The position numbers and the translations under genes were made by a program. A stretch of 64,000 nucleotides of DNA, taken from the NCBI GenBank assembly GCA_950295325.1, contig OX485808.1, positions 15,460,527 through 15,524,526 of the forward strand. Direction: 5' to 3'. How positions within the stretch are numbered: the first letter of the stretch is position 1; each line of letters opens with the position of its first letter. Shown in pieces: positions 24,361 through 34,101 of the stretch. The stretch is from Polytrichum commune. Taxonomy: Eukaryota > Streptophyta > Polytrichopsida > Polytrichales > Polytrichaceae. The notes beneath the pieces were generated by a model. The model made no database searches. It saw nothing but the letters and a program-made list of their open reading frames with translations, and had not been told where the DNA came from.

Positions 24361-24701
24361 GGGCCACTTCACACACAAACCAAGGGCCGTGACCATGTAA
24401 GTGTGAAGGCCTACGATAAACATTTAAAGGTTGTACCACTAACATGATCTACCAAAATTTGCATCGATCCTATTTCTCCGAGGTGGCGCTAACTCAAACT
24501 CCAACAAACTATGAAACATTATCTAAAACATCCCACATAGGAATCCACGTAGTCTTTTCATCCATGTTAAATTTTTTTTGGAGGCCTTAGCCCTTGACCT
24601 TCTAGTGTGAAGTGAACTTGGATAGTCTTGGCCTTCTCGACCAATGAGAGATCTTAGAATGCAATGGTCATGGGCCTTCAGTCTCGTGTACGAAGTGGCC
24701 C
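24361..24701. mobile_element. GGGCC-terminus MITE, 341 bp
   Basis: The left end is TTA|GGGCCACTTCACACAC and the right end is ..GTGTACGAAGTGGCCC|TTC. Internal words such as 'gccgtgaccatg', 'aatccacgtagtctttt' and 'aatggtcatgggcc' match the 499-bp family member at 49366-49864, but a middle part is missing. It is a non-coding DNA transposon derivative. One base of the right flank differs from a perfect TTA duplication. Confidence 0.7.
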
Positions 24702-24704
24702 TTC

Positions 24705-25900
24705 CACATGATATGGACATGTGACCTTACTACTTAGTCAAATGAAGTTGACTAATTCTTACAAGAGTGCATTGGAGCCACAAAGACCAATGGGTATCTT
24801 GCCGCTCTTTTGAATGTTTGAATTTCGTATAAGCACAAATTCAAATCCGAATTCGGCCCCTACAAGTCTTCTACTAGCAAATCACATCCAATGACGGAGT
24901 AGGAGTACTCGGGATCGGTAATTCAATTATTACGAAGTATGATCGATTTTACCGGCTCCCTTTGACCACTCACGAGCTCGGTGCTCAAACTCCTATTCGA
25001 CCATAGAAGTTCACAAACCTTCAAGGATTTGGCAAATATACAAGGTGATGCGATGTTATGAAGTACACTAGTTTTTATTTGTTTTGGGGATTGACATTGT
25101 TTGATTCAAATGGACAATATCAAACATTGTGATCGATTGTTTGTGGTTTGCCCGTGCCAATGGTTTGACAACATGCAAAGTTGGTTGTTAAGTTGGTTAA
25201 AATTGTGTGTTCTATGGACCACCGAATATATGCAAATTGGTGCTCAAACCATTTAACAGAAAATCTACGTTTTATTTATATAACCAGTTGCTCATCCAAG
25301 TGCATAATAGAATGGCTATCATAATTCATCATAAGTGTTCATCCATGGAAACATGATATCATCCACAATTTTCAAATTTTGTCCATGAGCTCATCAAGTA
25401 GGATTGTTTATAACAAATTCGAGTAGGTGGATGACTCACTGCTCCCGTGGCTTGTCATCCACTTTCCTCTCATTAGTTATCTAGTCCATTGTCAATTGAA
25501 TTCTCATAACCAAAAGAAGAAAAAAGATGTCAATAGCCAAGTGCACGGTCCCTCAAGCAACGAGTGATCAAGTGTTACTTGAGATTGGTTGAGGAAAGTA
25601 AGAGGGCATAATCAAAGGAAACGTATGTGTTGCTTGTGTTGCATTGACGTGAATGGGAGTCCGTTCTCCCTTTTGCTGGAAGGTAAGAGGGCACCTTAAC
25701 ATTGTGTTGCTTATTGGAGGTTTTTGTTCACTAAAGTGCCAAGTGGAGCCACTCAATACGAGTTTCTTTACCTTCGAATTTTGGATCCAGAGTGAACACT
25801 TTCATGCATTCATTCATTCTCCACACAATCTTTTCCAAAAATCCCAACCCAATCACATGATGATGTGTAACACTTGTTGACTAGAAATAATCAATCAACA
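24705..25900. other. Intergenic DNA, no gene recognised
   Basis: Open frames are short and show no known motif. Moderately AT-rich unique-looking DNA runs up to the (CA)n tract at 25911-25934. Confidence 0.35.
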
Positions 25901-25910
25901 CCTAATTCCA

Positions 25911-25934
25911 CACACACACACACACACACACACA
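25911..25934. repeat. (CA)n microsatellite
   Basis: About 12 CA units, just left of the second R4 copy. Confidence 0.9.
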
Positions 25935-25939
25935 AGTAT

Positions 25940-26170
25940 GTATGCCATGCAAAAACCTTCATACTTAAGTAAAATAATCACCCTATCATCAATATGGTTT
26001 AGAACGGCATCGACTTCAGTATTAACTCAAGTACACAAAATTCTCTCACATTGACAGACCCACCAAGTAGGAATGAGTGATCGGTTTTACACCGAAGAAT
26101 AAGTTCTTTTATACCATTATTGATGTAATTATTGATGCCCATGCATTCACCTATATACCAGACCAGCAAC
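25940..26170 (+). repeat. Dispersed repeat R4, copy 2
   Basis: Shares 'gccatgcaaaaaccttcata', 'attctctcacattgaca' and 'catgcattcacctatatacc' with the copy at 23075-23320, in the same orientation. Confidence 0.5.
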
Positions 26171-26359
26171 TAGCAACTGATAAGTTTTTTTACCGCGGGG
26201 GTAAAATAGTTTCACTTTTTAACAGCGGAGGCTCATCCATCCAGCTCACCCAAAGTTACGAGTCAGTTAACGAGGCCAGTCCCGTGGCCCAACCCAGCAG
26301 CACTAACCACAGTTAGCCCCAAACTAACCCTGGTTATCCTCTCTGGTTAGGCCTGTCCC

Positions 26360-26640
26360 CCTTGTGTGAACCCTCCCTCCCTCTCCTCTCCGCCCCTCCC
26401 CTCTCCACTCGGCCTCTTTCTCCGTCCTCTTCACTCTCCGGGCACTCGCCACCCATTTTCGCAACGGATTTCTACGCCCCATGGGTGCTCCGCAGCCACC
26501 CGACGTCGCGCATCAAAACCACAGATCAAGTTTCTCGCTTTCACTTTTCGTGTCCTCACTGTTTCGGATCATCCGACAGGGGGCAGAGTAGTGAGCTCCG
26601 GAGCCGGGGGTTGGTTGGTTGGTGGCAGGGAAAAAATTGA
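26360..26640 (+). promoter_or_regulatory. CT-rich leader/promoter candidate for the MYB gene
   Basis: A GC- and pyrimidine-rich stretch (ccctccctccctctcctctc and similar) opens sharply after AT-rich DNA, 1.4-1.7 kb upstream of the MYB start codon. Such tracts are common near plant transcription starts and in 5' UTRs. The MYB leader may begin here and include an intron, but I cannot prove that from sequence. Confidence 0.3.
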
Positions 26641-26904
26641 GCTTTAGTGGTGGCCAGAACTTTGTTGAAACGTTGAAGTGATCAGAAGGTTATGGTGAGG
26701 TAGAAAAAGATTTCCCTCGGATTGTTTTGGTCCTGGGGGGTTGGTTCGGTCCTTTCTTTAGTGTGCCTTTTGTGCTGTGTCTGTGTGTCTGTGTGTTCGT
26801 ATGTGCATTTGATGAGGAGTGCCGAGTACCGACCGAGGAATTCAATTTTGGGTTATGTTTGTGAGCATGGATTGGGTGAAGCTCCCTACGCAATTCGATT
26901 GAGG

Positions 26905-27985
26905 AGTGTGAGGAAATCAGAAGAGAAGAGTGTGTGTGTGTGTGTGTGTGTGTCTGCATTCCAATCGATTGAGGGTAGGCTTGTTCGGTTTGGTAATCTT
27001 CAACATCCCGAAATTAAGCTTGCAGGACTTCGAGGTTGAGAAGTCAGTAATTCACCGAATGTGGACGGATGCTTCATGATGGTGGCCACATCATGATGAT
27101 GTCCTGTACCGAATTACTTGAAAGGTTAGTTTGTCCTTCTCGAAACTCCGGGAACAGTACAACTACCTTACCCCGGTGACTTAACCCATGTTTTTGTGTA
27201 AGCTCACTGTAGTGCCAGCAGTAACCAGGCACATTAACAACTGGGTGTAGAGTATTTCGTCTTTGTGCAAACTTCTTTTGCAACTTCTTGTTCAGAATCA
27301 GACCGTTGTTAGAGTAGCTTGGAGAGAAGGGTTAAATCGACGTATGGGACAGGCTTCTGTGGTTTGGGAATCTTTCTCATCTCGAAATTGAGCCTGCAGG
27401 AGTTTCGTCTTGTCAAGGTTGGGATTGGGATGTCAGTCAGTAATTCAACAAATGTGGCGTCCTCCTAATTTTTTTCTTGTTATTACTCTAGAATTACTCG
27501 AAAGTTTATTTTGTTCTTGTCGAAACTCCGGGAACAGAACAACTAACTTATCTCGGTGACGTAACTCATGTTTTTCTGTAAGCTCACTGCAGTGTCAGTC
27601 ACCGGACACATTCACAACCAGGTGTAGAGTATCTCTCTGTGCAAGTTCTTCTTGAGAATCAGACAAAGGTTAGAGTAATTTGGAGAGAGGGGGGAGAAGG
27701 GTTGAGTCGACGTATTGTGTCACATGTGAGGAAATCGGAAGAAAAGAGTGTGTGTGTGTGTGTATGTGTGTGTGTATGTGCATTCCGGTCGGTCGGTTGA
27801 GGGTAGGCTTCTTTGATTCGGTAACCTTCATCTCGAAATTAGACCTGCAGGACTTCGAGGTTGAGAAGTCAGTAATTCAGTGAATGTGGATGCCTCATGA
27901 TGATGGCCAGATGACGATGCCCTCCTAATTTAATGTTATTACCCCATAGTTTACTTGTCCTTCTCTGAAACTCGGGGAACAACGT
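26905..27985 (+). repeat. Tandem duplication, about three copies, ending at the MYB start
   Basis: The landmark 'gaaatt..gc(c/t)tgcagga' followed by 'gtcagtaattca...aatgtgg' begins near 27010, 27383 and 27835. The landmark 'gaaactccgggaac' recurs at about 27140, 27520 and 27967. 'Gtgaggaaatc' plus a (GT)n tract is at 26908 and 27728. The unit is about 370-450 bp and the copies are diverged. The last copy runs to within ~50 bp of the MYB ATG, so the gene's leader or promoter is itself repeat-derived. Confidence 0.7.
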
Positions 27986-28034
27986 ATGGTGGAAACGATT
28001 GGCGAATGTTGGTGGTGGCAAGTGGAGGGAGCGG

Positions 28035-28107
28035 ATGATGATGAGTGCAATAGAGGGGGGGCTGGAAGGGTCGGCGGCGAGCACGAAAGCAGCAACAGCA
28101 GCAAAGA

Positions 28108-28141
<34 letters not shown>

Positions 28142-31100
28142 AGGAGGAGGAGGTGTAGACGACCGCATCAAAGGGCCGTGGTCGCCTGAGGAAGATGTGG
28201 TCCTCAACCGCTTGGTGGAGAAGTTCGGTGCTCGCAATTGGAGTTTAATTGCTCGCGGCATCCCTGGTCGCTCAGGGAAATCGTGTCGCCTGCGCTGGTG
28301 CAACCAGCTCAACCCCGGTGTCAAGCGCAAACCCTTCACAGGTACCAACATACTTGCTTACTTACCATAACGCTACCTCAAGCCACTTTGTAGAAACAGC
28401 ATACACCCTCACCATATACCAATTTGGAAACATTTCGGTCTCTCGTCTTGTTCGATCCAGTTTCGACTAGTCTTGTCTACATCATAGAATTTTATCCTCA
28501 GAGAATCGTTCCCATCATGTCAAGTGAAGTAAACATTCTTCCGAGGAGTCTGACTGCCAATGAAGCTTTCCTTGATTACCGAGCAGCTTGTCAATGAGCA
28601 TTATTAGCTTAAGCGTCTCAAGAGCTATAAGAACCTCAGAAGTGATAGCATGCACTTCCCCCGAGATCATCGATTACCAATTTGGAACATTTTGGCCTCC
28701 TGTCTTGTTCGATCCAGTTTCGATAGTCATGTCTGCATTAGAGAATCTATATCATCGGAGAACCGCTCTCATCATGTCCAGTGAGGTAAAATTTTCTCCG
28801 AAGAGTCTGATTGCCAATGAAGCTAAACTTCTGACCTGGGTTATCTGAGCAGCTTGTGAATGAGCATTATTAACTAAAGCGCCTGAAGAGCTGTAAGAGT
28901 TTCAAAACTTATAACATTTTGGTCTCTCGTCCTGTTGATCCAGTTTCGATAGTCTTTTGTTGCATTAGAGAATTTTATCCTCAGAGGATCGTTCCCAGCA
29001 TGTCAAGTGGGGTGATACTTCCTCCGAAGAGTATAGTTGCAAATGAAGCTGAACATCTTTCCTGGATTATCTGAGTCAATGAGCTTAAATGACTTGACCG
29101 TGACAGCTCAAGCGATTTCAAAAGTGATAGAATGCACTTCCCGGAGAGCATCATAATAAACCAATTTTGGGAACAATTTGGTTTCTCCTCTTGTTCGATC
29201 CAGTCTTGTCTGCATTACAGAGTTTTATCCTCCGAAGAGTGTGATTGCCAATGAAGCTAAACGTCTTTCCTGGATTACTGAGTAGCTTGTCAACGAGAAT
29301 CAACTTAAGTGTCTAAGGAACAGGATGCAATTCCCCCCGCGAGCATCATATACCAATTTGGATCACTTTGGACTTTTGTCGTGTTGGATCCAGTTTCGAT
29401 AGTCTTATCTGCATCATCAGATGATTTTATTCTTGGAGAACCGTTTCCAGCATGTCAAGTGAGGTAAACCTTCCTTTCAAGAGTTTGTTTGCCAATGAAG
29501 CTCAACATCTTTCCTGGATTACCGAGCAGCTTTGTCAGTGAGCATCAACTTAAGTGGCTTAGGAACAGGATGCCGTTCCCCCCGAGAGCATCATATACCA
29601 ATTTGGAGCACTTTGGTCTCTCGTCTTATTCAATCCAGTTTCGATAGTCTTGTCTGCGTCAGAGGGTTTACATCTCGGAGAAGCGTTCAAGTTCTTATCA
29701 TGCCAAGTGAGGTAAATCTTCCTCTGAAGACTCTTATTGCCAATGAAGCTGAACGTCTTTCCTGGAACGTGCTTTTAACTTGGAATGTATAATAAGACTA
29801 TTCATTGCTCCTCTTCCATGGCCACCTTTTACATCCACTGAGGTCAACCGGAACCTTTCCGAACTCAAGCGGAATCAGAATCAAGCTCAACTTTTCAACA
29901 TTCTGGCGAGAGAGAGAGATTACATCTTGATTCATGCTTTTGAGTTGGGATGCATAACCCTATTTTGTTGCTCTTCTCTTCTTCCATGCCCGCCTTTGCT
30001 CAAATTCCTTGCTTCTATTGAAACCTGTCCGTCATTGCTTGCTTTCGATCAGCACAGTTCTCTGTATCAATCCCTCGAAACTCAAGCTGACTCTGAATTA
30101 AAGCTGTACATCTTCAACATTCTGGCGACAGAGATAGATTCCACTACTCTCGATTCATGGTTTTGACTTGGGGTGTATAAGACTTGATTCATTGCTTCTC
30201 TTTTATGCCCACCTTTGCTCAGTTCCTTGCTTCTATTGAAACCTGTCCGTCATTGCTTGCTTTCGATCAACACAATTCTCTGTATCAATCGAACTCAAGC
30301 CGAATCTGAATCAAGCTGAACCTCTTTATCAACATTCTGGAGAGAGAGAGAGAGAGAGAGAGAGATCAGACTTGATTGATTGATTCTTCTTGTTCTTCTT
30401 CCTTGCCCACCTTTGCTCAATTTCTTGCTTCTGTTAAAACCTGTCCATTATTGCTTGCATTGGATTAGCAACACAAATCTCTGTCTGGACCAATCTCTCG
30501 AACTCATTCAAGCTAACCTTAATTTGAAAAATGTGCAGAAGAAGAAGACCGAGCAATAGTCGAAGCCCACGCCATACACGGAAACAAATGGGCATCCATA
30601 GCCCGAATGCTACCTGGCCGAACAGATAACGCCATCAAAAACCACTGGAACTCCACCCTCCGCAGGAAGCACCAGGGAGACGACCGAGGGCGCAAGGAAG
30701 GCTCCTCCGACGGCTCCGAAAAAGGAAACAACAACAACAACAACAACAATAAAGAGGACGGTGGGAGCACTCGAGAAGAGAACAATTATGACATGGGTGA
30801 CGAAATGGATTCGGGGCGTGATTTCGACGACCGAGACGATGTGGCCGTCTCATCCGAAACTCCTCGGCAGACATCAATATCCGCCGACACAATCATCACA
30901 ATGGAACATCATCATCAAAATCATCATAATCCTCATCAAAACACATCATCGTCACAGGAAAACATCGACATCGAACAACAACATCATCATCGAGACGGAC
31001 AAAATGATGCACAAGTCCTTGCTCCACCACCACCACCACCACCATCATCAAAACCTACACCATTGGAGGGTAAACCCATTCGACCCATTCCGAGGCAAAG

Positions 31101-31878
31101 TGCTTTCAGCTCCTATGCAGCTCGAAAACCTCCAACAACAATAACAACCAACAACCTTGGATTTGTTGAGCATATGATTCCTTTGAATTCATCAATGGCT
31201 GCTCTGCCATCATCGACTTCTGGTGGTGTTCTTGAGGATATGTTGGGACCGACTGTTTCCTCATTCATGCCACCGTTCTGGAAATGGAGTGTTCCCGAAA
31301 TGCCGACCCACTGTGGCCGAGGTTGTTGTCCGAATTACAACAACCCAACGAATTCTGGTCGGTTTCAGAGTAATGAAACAACCCTCATCTCTCCCAAAGG
31401 GCCCTTGTTAGGTCCAGACTATGTTGATGAGTATGTGGATGATGACATGGTGATGATGTTTCCCAGCAGATTATCACCATCAAATTCTCAGCAGGTTATC
31501 AACAACAGTTTCGCACATGGTGGGGGTTTAGGGTTAGGATTAGGAGGTGATGATTTTAGGGGTGGAAGTTTGAGACATTCCTCAGGAGGAGGAGGAGGGG
31601 GAGGGGGGGGGGCTACTTCGGAGATACTGTCTTCGGCTATCCAGGCTGCTGTGGCCCAGATGATGGTGCCTATGTTGACGCAGATGAAACCACAACCGCA
31701 AATTATGACAACTTCAACTTCAACTTCACCTCCAACTTCACATTCTGCAGGAATTGCTGAGAATCATAATAATTCTTCTGGGTTGATGGGGTTGATGAGG
31801 GACCTTGTGGCACAAGAGCTTTCTCGCTACACAACTGGTACGCAACAACAAGCTCATGGACAAGATCATTCCTTGTGA
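28035..31878 (+). CDS. R2R3-MYB transcription factor (MYB1/MYB25/MYB109-like), two exons, 548 aa
   Basis: This is a DNA-binding transcription factor of the R2R3-MYB family, acting in the nucleus. Exons are 28035-28341 and 30539-31878. The GT-AG intron (28342-30538) splits the E of EEED and the frame joins cleanly. The start is the first ATG (28035), since an in-frame TGA lies at 27966. R2 is about residues 44-94 ([30 protein letters not shown] at 48, 69, 88). R3 is about 95-146 (Phe in place of the first Trp, NKW at 120, [18 protein letters not shown]). From memory the repeats look closest to the MYB1/25/109 group. The N-terminus has 11 Thr encoded by (ACG)n. The long C-terminus has Asn, His, Pro and Gly runs and ends [13 protein letters not shown]. 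It is longer than the ~370-390 aa I recall for Arabidopsis relatives. The target genes are unknown. Confidence 0.93.
28410..29785 (+). repeat. Intronic tandem array A, six copies of ~195-260 bp
   Basis: The landmark 'taccaatttgga' or its variant, followed by 'ggtctctcgtcttgttcgat' and 'ccagtttcgatagtct', begins near 28410, 28672, 28912, 29155, 29349 and 29592. Each unit also carries 'catgtcaagtgaggtaa' and 'gccaatgaagct'-type words. Copies are diverged and have small deletions. The array occupies almost two thirds of the MYB intron. Confidence 0.85.
29778..30538 (+). repeat. Intronic tandem array B, four copies ending at the splice acceptor
   Basis: Units start near 29778, 29940, 30165 and 30366. 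Shared words are 'cttgattcatt', 'cccacctttgctca', 'ttgcttctattgaaacctgt', 'tcattgcttgctttcgat' and 'caacattctgg' plus a GA tract. The unit is about 160-225 bp and is unrelated to array A. The final copy continues to the CAG acceptor at 30536-30538, so the polypyrimidine and branch region lie in repeat DNA. Confidence 0.8.
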
Positions 31879-31934
31879 CTGGATTCTCATCCTCTCTTCT
31901 GCAAGCTTCAATTGAACTTGTAGCAAATTTGTGT

Positions 31935-32445
31935 GAAGGGCTTTCATTTGTGATATGTATATATATATTCTGCCCAAATTCTCCAACCTCATCCTTGAGC
32001 TGAAGAGTGGATGAGGTTGAACTTGAGGTCCAATTTTTTTTGCTCGAATCACTGTAGGTAGGAGCATCAGCAGCAGAGGTGCTGATGAAGAGTTTTTTTT
32101 TTTTTTTTAATTAATAAAATTTTAAATTCCACTGGTGTTGGAGTCACTTCCACCAGTGAGCTTGTAAAAGGTCAGAGTGCCACGATTTTTAATATACAGA
32201 TTTTTCCTTCAATTGCTGATGATCTTTCACTACTGCAAGTGAAGAATTCAATTCATATGCTCTGCCCAAAATCTCTTAACCTTGTCACTATGTTGTTGAG
32301 ATAATCTCTTTTGTATAAAGGAGCTGAGGAGCTAGAATTAGAAATTCAGAGGATGACGTTAACCTTCATGTCCATTGTTTTTTTAGCGTTACTTGCCCCA
32401 GTGAGCTTCTAAAAGGTCATAGTGCCAGATTTTACAGTAAATACT
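31935..32445 (+). repeat. Imperfect duplication in the MYB 3' flank
   Basis: The block 'ccagtgagcttgtaaaaggt' followed by 'agtgccacgattttt' near 32153 recurs as 'ccagtgagcttctaaaaggt' near 32400. 'Ctgcccaaattctccaacct' near 31970 recurs as 'ctgcccaaaatctcttaacct' near 32262. The unit is about 250-290 bp. Confidence 0.55.
32113..32118 (+). terminator. Candidate polyadenylation signal of the MYB gene
   Basis: AATAAA, 235 bp after the stop codon and following a T-rich run. It is a plausible 3' end signal, but plant signals are loose and another site may be used. Confidence 0.35.
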
Positions 32446-32749
32446 GTGCGAATTCTTGTTAATAATGCGTACAAGGTTGATTACAAGTTCGTAGAGATTG
32501 ATGCTACTTTGGTTGAAAGAGGGGCAACAATGCAAGAGTGTATGAAGTCAGGTAAGTCTGTCTTTAACGGACATTTTTCTCTCTGCACCCACTTCTCAGT
32601 GGGTATGAAACATGCACTCAGTGTGAGATCACTTAGTGTATAGCAAATCCAAATCGTGCTTGTAGCCTCTTCCCTCATGATTTCTGGAGCTCTTATGAAT
32701 AACCCTTCATTGACAAAGTGAAGATTCTCCAAGTTATTCAATGATCATG

Positions 32750-33045
32750 TAAGTCCCCCTAATTATGTTATCATGTCTAGAATGGTTAATAAATTTTGAG
32801 CACTTAATTCAATTTGTTTTCAACACATCTCTTTTTGGTGTCCATTCTTAGATCCACACCCAACCATTCACCACTCAAATATAGGTGTTCATTCTTAGAT
32901 CCACTCCCAACTATTCACCACTCAAATACATGTGCTCATTTTAAGATCCACTCCCAACTATTCACCACTCATATACAGGTGTCCATTCTTAGATCCACAC
33001 CCAACCATTCACCACTCAAATATAGGTGCCCATTTAAGATATGGC
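32750..33045 (-). repeat. Inverted R1 copy expanded into a 47-bp minisatellite
   Basis: Within an inverted R1 copy, the unit 'gtgtccattcttagatcc...' begins at 32838, 32885, 32932, 32979 and (partial) 33026. That is an exact 47-bp period in four complete units. Each unit carries 'accattcaccactcaaata' or a close variant. Units one and four are the most similar. Confidence 0.85.
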
Positions 33046-33769
33046 ACCGAATTAGGCATATGTACCTAAGGCATTTGTATGGTAACCAGCACGAAAATGG
33101 CAGATCACTAATACAATCATCCGGTTGCTGAAAACCTAAGGCTTTGTGAAGTGATTGATATCGCAAGGTCTCCTCTAAGACAGTCAAACAGAGTCGAGTA
33201 CGGGGATTATTTCAACCGCAGGAATGGCAACTCTATGTGTACTTACTGAAATCTTCAAATTGTGATACCACCTTGTTTACAAAATATGTTAGGCCTCAAC
33301 TAGAAGGTAATAAGTTTGAAAACATTGAAATTCGACATTGTGAAATTGTAGTCCTTCTGTAGTCTTATGTTGAATTCTGGAAGGTCCAAGGTTTGTGCAA
33401 CATGTCTTTGTACCCTGTATTACCAACTTGCAATCCAGCCGGCCATTATGTGTAGTCTTTGACACAAGCTAACTGGCTGTAAACATCAAAACCTGCCCTT
33501 GCACATCCTCCCTTGCACAATGCATTTTGGTTGATTTAAATCGTCAGATTTTTCAATGTCACCCTCTACGAACCCCTTCTGCATCATCAATACACAATGT
33601 CTGCTCATCTACATAAATCAATTCTTCTCCTGAAACTACAACAAGTGGGCTCAGTTACAACCTTTTCAACTGGGAGAGTAGGTTCCAATGACGTTTGTTT
33701 TATGTCATCAACACCCACAAATACATAATTCTCTGTTCTACCGATTTCTCTGCTTTAACTTTGCAGAGA

Positions 33770-33985
33770 TTTGGTATGCATGAGCTTTGAACTCTGGGAT
33801 ACCCACGACTTTTAACGCGTCGGTACCCACTACTTTTAAGATGACCGGTTGATCTGGTGACCCCCACAATGATTGGGTGAACCATAGCAGGTACCAGTAG
33901 CATGGTCCCGTGATAAAATGGAACCCACATTACTTGCAAGGTGGAGATGAGTCCCAACCACTCAAGCTATTTGGCTTAATGCTTT
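33770..33985 (-). mobile_element. tRNA-derived SINE
   Basis: The minus strand carries an A-box-like TAGCTTGAGTGG and a B-box-like GGTTCCATTTT about 40 nt later. These are followed by CTATGGTTCACCCAATCATT then GTGGGGGTCACC, which resembles the body domain of the SINE at 15803-16158 and of the 5S-derived element at 38670-38915. No clear target duplication was found. It lies about 120 bp beyond the 3' end of the sulfate transporter coding region. Confidence 0.6.
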
Positions 33986-34101
33986 TTGCCTGTACAAGAA
34001 TGTCTGTGGGCTGAATCACATGGAAGCTTCTCTATGCACCTTAAGATTCTCCACATTAGAGATTACGTAGAAATAGAAAAAGATTACATAGCAAGAAATT
34101 A

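Noticed and set aside
26690-26959. Minus-strand frame with Thr-His repeats
   Set aside because: Produced by a (GT)n tract antisense to the MYB leader region.
27869-28351. 160-codon minus-strand frame with a Val run
   Set aside because: Antisense shadow of MYB exon 1 and its (ACG)n tract.
32838-33040. Evenly spaced repeats reminiscent of a CRISPR array
   Set aside because: The whole 47-bp unit is repeated with no unique spacers, and this is a plant nuclear locus.
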